Positions 1 through 5,559 are shown, numbered from the stretch's first letter. The stretch is 6,003 nucleotides of DNA from Pseudonocardiaceae bacterium (GCA_025937115.1 JAICSB010000216.1:1-6003); one strand, 5' to 3'. Numbers and translations: made by a program. Notes: generated from the sequence alone by a model not told the origin.

Positions 1-1074
1 ACCAGCTACACCCCGGTGCAGCTCGGCCGGATCTACCGGTTTCCCCCGGGCACCGACGGCGCCGGCCACACGATCTCCATCATCGAGTTGGGTGGCGGGT
101 TCACCCAGGCTGACCTCGACACCTATTTCGCCGGGCTGGATATCAGTGCGCCGGTGGTGACCGCGGTAGGTGTCGACGGCGGCGCGAACACCCCGGAGCA
201 CGATCCCAACGGCGCCGACGGCGAGGTGCTGCTCGACATCGAGGTCGCCGGGGCGCTCGCCCCGGCCGCCGCCATCGTCGTCTACTTCGCCCCCAACACC
301 GACGCCGGATTCGTCGACGCGGTGTCAGCCGCCGCGCACGCCACGCCGACCCCCACCGCGATCAGCATCAGTTGGGGGCAAAGCGAGGACGCCTGGACCG
401 GGCAAGCCCGCACTGCCTTCGACCAGGCGCTCGCCGACGCGGCGCTGCTCGGCGTGACAGTGACCGTGGCTGCCGGCGACGACGGCAGCACCGACGGCGG
501 TAGCGACGCGCGCGCCCACGTCGACTTCCCCGCGTCCAGCCCGCACGCGCTGGCCTGCGGCGGCACCCGGCTGGACGCGGACCCGACCACCGGCCAGGTG
601 CGCGCGGAGACCGTGTGGAACAACGGCACCGGTCGCGGGGCCACCGGTGGCGGGGTTAGTGACGCGTTCGACCAGCCCAGCTGGCAGGCCGGAGCTGGGG
701 TGCCCGCGCGTGGCGGTAAGCCCGGCCGTGGCGTCCCGGACGTCGCGGCCGTCGCCGACCCGCAGACCGGCTACCAGGTGCGGGTCGATGGCACCGACAT
801 CGTCGTCGGCGGCACCAGCGCGGTGGCGCCACTGTGGGCGGCCCTGGCGACCCGGCTGGCCCAGGCAACAGGGCGACCGCTCGGCCTGCTGGCGCCGGCG
901 CTGTACCGGTGTGTGCCGGCAGGTACCGCGGCAACCGGCTTTCGGGACATCACCAGTGGCAACAACGGCGCGTACTCCGCCGGTCCGGGCTGGGATCCCT
1001 GCACCGGGCTCGGCGTGCCCGACGGCACTGCCTTGCTCACCGCGCTGCGCCAGCGCCGCGCCGCCGCGAATTAA
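1..1074 (+). CDS. Sedolisin / kumamolisin-like S53 serine-carboxyl protease, 3' part (5' end outside window)
   Basis: Sedolisins are secreted, calcium-dependent endopeptidases, usually most active at acid pH and made with an N-terminal prodomain. The frame is open from base 1, and the first visible residues (TSYTPVQLGRIYRFPPG) match the start of a mature sedolisin catalytic domain, so the prodomain and signal peptide lie upstream. The GTG at 16 is an internal codon, not the start. In window residue numbering, the catalytic Glu75 and Asp79 lie in DGEVLLDIEVAGALAP, the oxyanion Asp160 in AAGDDGS, and the nucleophile Ser273 in GGTSAVAPLWAAL. The C-terminal calcium site is complete: DIT at 316-318 and GPGWDPCTGLG around 328-338. 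All catalytic and metal-binding residues are present, so the enzyme looks functional. It closely resembles kumamolisin as I remember it. The gene ends in TAA, 25 bp before a strong hairpin. The family call is secure; the substrate is unknown. Confidence 0.95.
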   Translation, partial: TSYTPVQLGRIYRFPPGTDGAGHTISIIELGGGFTQADLDTYFAGLDISAPVVTAVGVDGGANTPEHDPNGADGEVLLDIEVAGALAPAAAIVVYFAPNTDAGFVDAVSAAAHATPTPTAISISWGQSEDAWTGQARTAFDQALADAALLGVTVTVAAGDDGSTDGGSDARAHVDFPASSPHALACGGTRLDADPTTGQVRAETVWNNGTGRGATGGGVSDAFDQPSWQAGAGVPARGGKPGRGVPDVAAVADPQTGYQVRVDGTDIVVGGTSAVAPLWAALATRLAQATGRPLGLLAPALYRCVPAGTAATGFRDITSGNNGAYSAGPGWDPCTGLGVPDGTALLTALRQRRAAAN

Positions 1075-1099
1075 GGCCGCCTCAAGTGACCACCAAAAC

Positions 1100-1137
1100 T
1101 GAGCCGTCACCGTGCGTATTCGCACGGTGACGGCTCA
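1100..1137. terminator. Perfect 17-bp hairpin terminator between convergent genes
   Basis: Bases 1100-1116 (TGAGCCGTCACCGTGCG) are exactly complementary to 1121-1137, leaving a four-base TATT loop. The hairpin lies 25 bp after the sedolisin stop and 60 bp after the stop of the convergent small - strand gene. No T-run follows on either strand. Hairpins without a U-tract are often proposed as terminators in high-GC actinobacteria. The symmetry means it could stop transcription from both sides. Confidence 0.8.
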
Positions 1138-1154
1138 CTGTCGATGATCAAGCT

Positions 1155-1189
1155 GCGGGGACAGCGGACCGGGTTATCCGTGGCCCCGC
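1155..1189 (-). terminator. Weaker nested hairpin downstream of the 51-aa gene
   Basis: GCGGGG at 1155-1160 pairs with CCCCGC at 1184-1189. An inner CGGA/TCCG stem (1165-1168 with 1177-1180) forms a second arm. It starts 8 bp beyond the stop of the - strand microprotein gene and could end its transcript ahead of the stronger hairpin. The stems are short and broken by unpaired bases. Confidence 0.3.
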
Positions 1190-1196
1190 GCAAGCG

Positions 1197-1352
1197 TTAG
1201 TAGTAGTGCCGTCGACCCGCAATCGGGCGTCCGACGGCGCCGAGCAGCTCCAGGATCACTCCGACCACTATCAAGATGATCCCGAGCGTAACCAGGATCG
1301 GGATCCCGATCAGCCAGCCAACCACCAGCAAGATGATGCCGAGAACAATCAT
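1197..1352 (-). CDS. 51-aa DUF6131-like membrane microprotein
   Basis: This short gene encodes a 51-residue protein starting MIVLGIILLVVGWLIGIPIL and ending GRRHYY. It is almost entirely two hydrophobic helices (about residues 2-20 and 22-38) joined by a short turn, with a basic tail (R42, R47, R48) that should sit in the cytoplasm. An ideal ribosome site, GGAGGAGG at 1358-1365, precedes the ATG by 5 bp and fixes the start. The pattern of two short helices plus a GRRHYY tail matches the DUF6131 family of tiny actinobacterial, mainly mycobacterial, membrane proteins. That assignment is from memory; the function is unknown. It is transcribed alone, convergent with the protease gene and divergent from the UPF0104 gene. 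A GlsB/YeaQ-like small membrane protein is an alternative, but the ending favours DUF6131. Confidence 0.85.
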   Translation of the reverse strand: MIVLGIILLVVGWLIGIPILVTLGIILIVVGVILELLGAVGRPIAGRRHYY

Positions 1353-1567
1353 GATGTCCTCCTCCGGAGTCTTCCCGAGGACGTTACGACACAGTCACCG
1401 GGTTGGCGCGGGATAACGGTCCATAATGGACGATACTCGGACAGTAAGCGACAATCGATGGGCCGAACGGGGTAGGCCGGGTAGCCCACCCGGGCAGTAC
1501 GCAGACTAGGAACAAACTGTCCGGCTCTGGCGGCAGCCCCATGGAAGCGATGTGACATGGTGGGACG
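1353..1567. promoter_or_regulatory. Divergent intergenic region between microprotein and UPF0104 genes
   Basis: This 215-bp spacer must hold promoters for both flanking genes. It contains the ribosome site of the - strand microprotein (1358-1365), a near-palindrome TCCATAATGGA at 1420-1430 whose CATAAT core could be a -10-like element, and a small hairpin CCGGGT/ACCCGG at 1477-1493. None can be assigned to a sigma factor by eye, and I see no further gene here. Confidence 0.35.
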
Positions 1568-2716
1568 GTGGCGCTGACCGGCCTGGGGTGGCGGCGGGCG
1601 GCCGTGGTGGTCGTCGGGCTCGCCGCAGCCGGGCTGGCTGCGCGGGTGCTGTTCGACAGCAGCGACGAGCTGCTCACCGCCGCTGACACCTTGACCTCGG
1701 TCCGGGTGTGGTGGGTAGTGGCGGCCGTCCTCGTTGAGGTGGTGTCCTACGCGGCGCGGGGAGCCGCGAGCGCGGTGGTGCTGCGCCGCGGAGGTGCCGT
1801 GGTCGGGACGATGACGATGGCAGCGGCCACCTTGGCCGGTGATGCCGCTGCGTACTGCCTGCCGTTCGGATTCGCCGCCTCGGGCGTGGTGATGGTCGGA
1901 GTGTTGCGCCGCCGCCACGTGAGTGCGGCGCTGGCCGGTTGGATGTTCGCGGTGTCGTCGGTGTTCTACGTCGCTTCCATCACGGCGCTGACCATCGTCG
2001 CGGTCCAGATTCCTGGCGGCGACAACCCGATTTCGGGCTTGCAGACGATCAGTGTCGTGTTGCTGATCGTGCTGGCCCTGGTCGGCGCTGGCTACGCGCT
2101 GCTGCGCCGCCCCGCGGTCCGGGGCCGGCTCGTTCGGGCACTGCCCAGCATCGTCCGGCCGTCGCGCCGCCTCCGGCCGACCGCTTCGACCCTGCGAACA
2201 CGTCTCAGCCGTTATGTTTCGACCCTGCGAACGCGTCTCAGGCCCTATGCCTCGACCCTGCGAGCAGGTCTCAGGGCCTGGGCGCGTCAACTGCGTACCG
2301 TCCGGCTGACCCCGGTCGCGGGGGTTGCAGCATTCATCCTGATGACGGTGTCCTGGCTGACCGACGTTGCGGTACTGGCGCTGGCGTTCGTGGCATTGCA
2401 CAGCACTCCGCCGTGGACCGGATTGTTGCTGGCCTACTGCGCCGGGCAGATTGCGGCGAGTATGCCGGTGACCCCTGGTGGGATTGGGGTCGTGGAGGGC
2501 AGCATCACGCTGGCGCTGGTCGCCTTCGGCGGCGCCGAGACCATCACGCTGGCCGCTGTGCTGCTCTACCGGCTGATCGCCTACTGGGGTTGCATTCCGG
2601 CGGGCGGGCTGGCGTGGCTGGTGTTGCGGGGGACCTCCCGCAGCCCTGCGAAGCTGGCCGTCACCCAGCTAGACCCGGTGGTCACCGGGGTCGCTGAAGT
2701 GGAATCGACATCATGA
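1568..2716 (+). CDS. UPF0104 / LPG-synthase-type transmembrane protein (flippase-like)
   Basis: A 382-residue integral membrane protein of the UPF0104 family (Pfam LPG_synthase_TM), related to the membrane half of MprF and to AglD. Members without the soluble aminoacyltransferase domain, as here, are often proposed to handle or flip lipids; the substrate is unknown. Hydrophobic segments lie near residues 11-29, 46-66, 84-112, 122-146, 159-180, 247-276, 284-303, 312-334 and 336-355. The signature PVTPGGIGVVEG (300-311), followed by a helix, is diagnostic. The loop between the two halves (about 181-246) is very rich in Arg and contains three tandem 11-residue repeats. The GTG at 1568 is the first possible start because TGA at 1553-1555 closes the frame upstream; the ribosome site (GGTGGGA) is weak. 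Its TGA overlaps the next gene's ATG, so the two are probably co-translated. Confidence 0.88.
   Translation: MALTGLGWRRAAVVVVGLAAAGLAARVLFDSSDELLTAADTLTSVRVWWVVAAVLVEVVSYAARGAASAVVLRRGGAVVGTMTMAAATLAGDAAAYCLPFGFAASGVVMVGVLRRRHVSAALAGWMFAVSSVFYVASITALTIVAVQIPGGDNPISGLQTISVVLLIVLALVGAGYALLRRPAVRGRLVRALPSIVRPSRRLRPTASTLRTRLSRYVSTLRTRLRPYASTLRAGLRAWARQLRTVRLTPVAGVAAFILMTVSWLTDVAVLALAFVALHSTPPWTGLLLAYCAGQIAASMPVTPGGIGVVEGSITLALVAFGGAETITLAAVLLYRLIAYWGCIPAGGLAWLVLRGTSRSPAKLAVTQLDPVVTGVAEVESTS
2186..2284 (+). repeat. Three tandem 33-bp repeats inside the UPF0104 gene
   Basis: The 12-mer TCGACCCTGCGA recurs at 2186, 2219 and 2252, exactly 33 bp apart. The rest of each unit is also similar (GTCTCAG after a variable base or two). 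Each unit encodes 11 residues beginning STLR (residues 207-217, 218-228, 229-239), for example STLRTRLSRYV. The period keeps the reading frame. The repeats form a basic stretch in the loop between the two membrane halves. Confidence 0.92.
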
Positions 2717-3180
2717 GTATCTGCCCATGGTGGCGCTGCGCCGCGGTGTCCAGTGTCGCTATCGCGTTGGCCGTGACAGCGGCCTGCTCGGGACCGCGCA
2801 GCGGAGCCTCGGTCACCGGCGACGTCTCCGGCTGCGCGGCGGTGCTGCCGTTAGCGCGCCACGTCGTTCACGATGAAGGCACGCTGACCAAGATCAAGCA
2901 CATCAGCAAGGCTGACGCCGACGCGCTCAGCAGAAAGCTGGGTGCCACGCCACCCGCGCCACTTCGACCGCATACCAGGTCACCGCGCCCGCTGCGTCCA
3001 GGCAAGTCCAGCTGGCCGAAGGCCTGCCTGGTGGTCTACCACGGTAACTACCCGTCGGGAACGATCGTCGGGGCCAGTCCACCCGCGGTTGCCGGACAGT
3101 ATGCCCTGATCGTGCTCCGCGTCCGGCACCCGTCAGTCGACCGCGTCCTGGTCACCAACACGCTGCCCGCCGGCCTGTAA
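2713..3180 (+). CDS. Small putative lipoprotein, function unknown; central segment possibly frame-displaced
   Basis: The 155-residue product begins with an export signal: R8, a hydrophobic stretch at 10-23, then VTAAC with Cys25 followed by SG. This fits a lipoprotein signal peptide, although Thr at -3 is not the commonest lipobox residue. I do not recognise the mature part. The start is fixed by the ATGA overlap with the upstream membrane-protein gene, so coupled expression and a shared envelope role are likely. The stretch at residues 77-100 (PPAPLRPHTRSPRPLRPGKS) looks unlike the rest: it is Pro/Arg-rich and poorer in G/C at third positions. The third frame over about 2946-3020 reads as more natural protein (TSTAYQVTAPAASRQVQLAE) with much higher third-position G/C. 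Two compensating indels may have altered this segment. The C-terminus (PKACLVVYHGNYPSG onwards) looks normal. Confidence 0.75.
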   Translation: MSICPWWRCAAVSSVAIALAVTAACSGPRSGASVTGDVSGCAAVLPLARHVVHDEGTLTKIKHISKADADALSRKLGATPPAPLRPHTRSPRPLRPGKSSWPKACLVVYHGNYPSGTIVGASPPAVAGQYALIVLRVRHPSVDRVLVTNTLPAGL

Positions 3181-3182
3181 CC

Positions 3183-3230
3183 CCTGACCACCACGATCGA
3201 GGTGCTAGCGGTAACACCAATCAGGTCAGG
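3183..3230. terminator. Possible shared terminator between convergent genes
   Basis: CCTGACC at 3183-3189 is exactly complementary to GGTCAGG at 3224-3230. The pair spans the 45-bp gap between the lipoprotein stop and the antitoxin stop and includes the antitoxin's TGA. A weaker GGTG/CACC pair lies inside. The 34-base loop makes this a weak candidate, but no other terminator is visible here. Confidence 0.25.
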
Positions 3231-3462
3231 CCGCCAGAGCCTGCTCCCAGTGGACCTGCGCCGATTCGGCACCGCTGGCGAGCAGCCGATCGAAAAGAAC
3301 ATCTAGCCTTTTGGCGACATCCATCGTCAGCCATACCTGGCCACACGCGGCGCAGACCTCGACGGGAACGCCCAAGACCAGCGCCGTCCGGCCATCTCGC
3401 TCCGCGAGCCGCGCACGACGCGTTGGGAGCCGCTCGCCGTTGTCACAGTCCTCGCATCGCAT
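3226..3462 (-). CDS. YgiT-type zinc-finger antitoxin (MqsA N-domain-like)
   Basis: A 78-residue protein with two CxxC knuckles: C3-x2-C6 (MRCEDCDNGE) and C37-x2-C40 (VEVCAACGQVW). They are separated by a strand region containing VLGVPVEVC. This is the YgiT/MqsA-type zinc ribbon seen in small antitoxins that bind and neutralise their toxin. The C-terminal half (about 46-75) is a predicted helix (VAKRLDVLFDRLLASG); the DNA-binding HTH of full-length MqsA is absent, so it may not autoregulate alone. A longer frame exists from 3495, but the ATG at 3462 is preferred: GGAGG at 3468-3472 lies 5 bp before it, and it overlaps the toxin stop as TAATG. Order is toxin first, antitoxin second, as in mqsRA. 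All four zinc ligands are present. Confidence 0.85.
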   Translation of the reverse strand: MRCEDCDNGERLPTRRARLAERDGRTALVLGVPVEVCAACGQVWLTMDVAKRLDVLFDRLLASGAESAQVHWEQALAA

Positions 3463-3773
3463 TAGCGCCTCCGCCGGCGGTAGTCGCGGCTCCATCGGTC
3501 AGGGTCCGGCTCGTACACAGTGACGATACGCTCTTCGCCGCGTCGGGCGTCCACGATGACAACGACATGCAGCGGACGCCGCCAGTCGATCACTAGGACG
3601 AGTTCCTTGAGCTGGCCGTGCGCGGCCTCGCGTTCCTCGATGACCTCCCTGGCGCCGAGTAGCTGCTCGAACTCAGCCAATCCCATGTCGATTGAGCGAA
3701 TCTTGTCGAAGACGTGCTCGGTCAGCACTACCGGAAAGGTGAGCACCTTCCGCCTCGTCCACTGTGGCTCCAT
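3462..3773 (-). CDS. DUF4258-type toxin of a type II toxin-antitoxin pair
   Basis: A 103-residue basic protein with the DUF4258 pattern: LTEHVFDKI with His20, a helix ending in a short acidic/basic segment, a strand with DWRRPLHVVVIVD (H69), then RIVTVYEPDPDRW (83-94) and a terminal RDYRRRRR run. DUF4258 proteins are commonly encoded next to YgiT-type zinc-finger proteins and are predicted ribonuclease-like toxins related to the RelE/MqsR fold; activity is inferred here. The ATG at 3773 directly follows the NTPase stop (TAGATG) and has no good ribosome site, so it would depend on coupling. A GTG at 3746 (codon 10) has GAGGCGGAAG just upstream and would keep the whole domain, so it is a serious alternative start. 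The stop overlaps the antitoxin ATG. No damage is visible, so the pair is probably intact. Confidence 0.82.
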   Translation of the reverse strand: MEPQWTRRKVLTFPVVLTEHVFDKIRSIDMGLAEFEQLLGAREVIEEREAAHGQLKELVLVIDWRRPLHVVVIVDARRGEERIVTVYEPDPDRWSRDYRRRRR

Positions 3774-4982
3774 CTATCTACCAACGGTGAGCCACGCAAG
3801 CATCTGCCGCAGCCGATGTACGCGCAGCGGAGCGCTAGCTGGGTCGTCAATCAACTCTTGGATTCGCTCCTCTGCCCACTGCTTTACCCCAGCGTTCAGG
3901 AGATCGTCGACCAGTCCGACATCATCTTCGATGGCGTAGCCTTGCCATTCGAGCAGGTGGGACCAGACCAAGCGGGCTAGGTCCAGCTGTCCGACGGCCG
4001 CAAGCCTGGAGGCAACTTGTCTGCGCTGATAAAAATCCAGTTCAGGACGCGTCCAGGCGGCTTCCGCGATGGAATGCGCGACCGTCTCGCCCTCAACGAA
4101 CAGCAGCGCCGTCAGCGCATCACGAAGCTCCTTGCCATCGGTTCGGGGATGGGCGAGAAGCTTTTGGGCGCACAAGACGCAGGCCCGTTCGACGTCCACG
4201 TCAGTGGGCTCAAGCGCCCTCATAACACCGTCAAGCCAAGCCGGCAATGGCTGTTGCTCCGCCAAGAGGGTCAGCTTCGGAACTGCGGCCGCTCGGTCGG
4301 CCTTGAGTAGGACCGAAGCGGCCTTCTCGTGTTCCTGCCGACGGCCGCGCCGCGAGCGGAGCGCGCGTTCGGCCAACTCGGTTGCGGCGGCCTGCTCTCC
4401 TGCGTCCAGGAGATACTGAGCGCTCCACACTTGATCGAAAATGTCGAGAGCGGCGCCGCGGTCGATCGCGTTGAGGATGGGTTCTCCTGCCGACTCCACA
4501 GCCAGCCAAGCCTCGATGAGGCTGTGTGCACCAAAGCGGCTGGGAACCCAGTGCTCAAGTAACGCGCGGACTCGAGAGATCACCTTCGCTTCGGGATAGG
4601 CGGCGAGATGCGTGAGCATCTTGGCCGCATACCACACAAGTTCGTCGCTAGACCAGCGGTCCACCGCGAGGAGTATCCGTGGGACAGCCGCCTCTCCACA
4701 CCCCGCCAGAGGCACCACTGGCTCAGTGATTGGTGGGTCGACCGCACTGTCATCCCTCAGCCACAGCCGGGACAGGGTGCGCGCCAGGTGGCTGCTCATG
4801 GTCGATTTGCCGGCGCCGGGCTCGCCGGTGACCAGTAGGTGGCTGTGCTGTTCAAGAGCGTCCCACACCGACATCGTCCGCCGTGGGCCAGCAGATAAGG
4901 TGGATTCCTCGGCGCTGGGTCTACCTGTGGCGACAGGTTTGTCAGCTGCCGGCTCCTCTCGTTCGCCTCGGTCGGTTGCCAC
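3774..4982 (-). CDS. P-loop NTPase with alpha-helical C-terminus; likely 3' part of a split HTH-NACHT/STAND gene
   Basis: The frame gives 402 residues from a GTG at 4982. Walker A is clear: LLVTGEPGAGKSTMSSHLA with GEPGAGKS at 53-60. Next come a hydrophilic loop and TEPVVPL (87-92), which resembles the strand after Walker A in actinobacterial NACHT/STAND proteins. The expected Walker B and sensor segments do not follow; after residue 92 the protein passes into ILLAVDRWSSDELVWYAAK and then about 290 residues of Ala/Leu-rich helices typical of a repeat-type sensor domain. An internal deletion of the NACHT core is likely. The GTG has no ribosome site, and the frame stays open upstream for 83 codons without a start, so this is probably the back part of the HTH gene. 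Its TAG abuts the toxin ATG. ATP hydrolysis is doubtful. Confidence 0.7.
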   Translation of the reverse strand: MATDRGEREEPAADKPVATGRPSAEESTLSAGPRRTMSVWDALEQHSHLLVTGEPGAGKSTMSSHLARTLSRLWLRDDSAVDPPITEPVVPLAGCGEAAVPRILLAVDRWSSDELVWYAAKMLTHLAAYPEAKVISRVRALLEHWVPSRFGAHSLIEAWLAVESAGEPILNAIDRGAALDIFDQVWSAQYLLDAGEQAAATELAERALRSRRGRRQEHEKAASVLLKADRAAAVPKLTLLAEQQPLPAWLDGVMRALEPTDVDVERACVLCAQKLLAHPRTDGKELRDALTALLFVEGETVAHSIAEAAWTRPELDFYQRRQVASRLAAVGQLDLARLVWSHLLEWQGYAIEDDVGLVDDLLNAGVKQWAEERIQELIDDPASAPLRVHRLRQMLAWLTVGR

Positions 4983-5178
4983 CCGGGCCCGTATCTGTTG
5001 CCGGACGTAGACGCTCGACAGGGTCGGCTCCCGAACAGCGAGTAGCTCGTAGGGAAGGCGCTCGACCGAGTCGCATTGGGTCTCCAGCAGATCACGTAGA
5101 GCCAGGGCAGGCCTCGGGAGCTTGGTCCACGAGGTAGTACGAGACGCTTCAGCGCGTTCGGTAGCGATGATCGCGCGG

Positions 5179-5448
5179 TCACGCGCCTCCCTGGCGCGTC
5201 CAGATCGGTATGACGTGCGTGGGGTCGCGCTTCAGCGCGACGGCCAGCGACTGGGTGTATTCCAGTGTGAGGAGCCGCGTCGCAGTGAAGACCCCATAGA
5301 CCTTGTTTTTCTCGAACGGCCCCCGCCGGAGAAACTCGTGGACGCTGCCGCAGCCGGCGTCGGCGAGGGCCTGGCGGAACCACGAGGCAAGCTCTTCAAG
5401 CTCCGGATACCGCTGCTGTATGCCCTTGGAAGGCCGGCCGCCAGCCAT
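5179..5448 (-). CDS. HTH (XRE-like) domain protein, N-terminal part of the split NTPase gene
   Basis: As read, this is an 89-residue protein: a basic N-terminus (MAGGRPSKGIQQRYP), a helix ELEELASWFRQALADAG, then a compact helical region through FEKNKVYGVFTATRLL, followed by LEYTQSLAVALKRDP and IPIWTR. The spacing (helix, GSVHEFLRR, a KNKVYGVF recognition-helix-like segment, TRLLTLEY, a final helix ending in DPTHVIPIW) matches the short XRE-like domains at the start of many actinobacterial STAND/NACHT regulators. After IPIWT the frame runs into QGGA and a TGA, whereas the shifted frame continues as a plausible linker. The start is supported by AAGGGG at 5453-5458, 4 bp before the ATG. It may bind the repeats in the divergent spacer just upstream. 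Confidence 0.78.
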   Translation of the reverse strand: MAGGRPSKGIQQRYPELEELASWFRQALADAGCGSVHEFLRRGPFEKNKVYGVFTATRLLTLEYTQSLAVALKRDPTHVIPIWTRQGGA

Positions 5449-5559
5449 TTAGCCCCTTGCCGCGTCTAGTTTCCCGGAGTTTCCCCACTGTAGAGGGGAA
5501 CGCGACGCCCGGAGCACTGTGGATCCGTTGACGTGCACGATCCAGGAAGAGGGGCTGCC
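5449..5559. promoter_or_regulatory. Divergent promoter/operator region with TTTCCC/GGGAAA repeats
   Basis: This 111-bp gap separates the HTH gene from the + strand membrane-protein gene. AGTTTCCC occurs twice, at 5468-5475 and 5478-5485, exactly one helical turn (10 bp) apart. The second copy continues into an inverted repeat, TTCCCC at 5481-5486 with GGGGAA at 5495-5500 and an 8-base spacer. On the - strand TACAGT (5487-5492) inside this spacer fits a -10 element. A repressor bound here could cover the HTH promoter. Both flanking ribosome sites also lie in the gap. Confidence 0.5.

Larger units (their letters stand above)
3774..5448 (-). pseudogene. Composite HTH-linker-NTPase gene split by a single frame change
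   Basis: This entry joins the HTH frame (from 5448) to the NTPase frame. The HTH frame reads PIWT up to 5197; skipping one base (5196) continues as AREARDRAIIATERAEA and then a 71-codon linker containing LRDLLETQCDSVERLPYELL and LSSVYVRQQI, straight into the NTPase. The linker has normal codon use and no start codon (no ATG, GTG or TTG between 5231 and 4983), so as a separate gene it could not be translated. Total length is about 557 residues. The junction ACGCGCCAGG could be a 2-bp loss from a CG-repeat tract, a 1-bp gain, or a sequencing error. A +1 recoding site is possible but has no clear slippery signal. With the apparent loss of the NACHT core, decay is the simplest reading. Confidence 0.6.

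Noticed and set aside
325..1125. 266-codon open frame on the - strand opposite the sedolisin gene
   Set aside because: It is antisense to a protease with all catalytic and calcium residues in order. The translation is low-complexity Gly/Arg/Ala text and runs through the terminator hairpin.
1206..1475. 89-codon + strand open frame over the microprotein gene
   Set aside because: Its translation is dominated by Asp, Gln and Asn, an antisense pattern opposite hydrophobic codons. The - strand frame has a strong ribosome site and a plausible membrane protein.
1477..1493. Short hairpin CCGGGT/ACCCGG as a terminator or riboswitch part
   Set aside because: Six-bp GC stems are expected by chance in DNA this rich in G/C, and it lies in a divergent promoter gap where a terminator has no obvious role.
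1349..2401. Long 350-codon open frame on the - strand opposite the UPF0104 gene
   Set aside because: It is an antisense shadow of a high-GC gene, rich in Arg, Gln, His and Gly with no domain. It covers both the UPF0104 coding region and the divergent promoter gap, and the + strand product has clear family signatures.
4796..5383. 195-codon - strand open frame overlapping both the HTH and NTPase frames
   Set aside because: It is out of frame with both recognisable domains. Its text is Pro/Arg-rich without features, while the other two frames carry HTH and P-loop patterns.
5528..5533. TTGACG as a -35 box for the 91-aa gene
   Set aside because: A -10 at normal spacing would fall on the ribosome site just before the ATG, leaving no leader for it, so it is unlikely to drive this gene.
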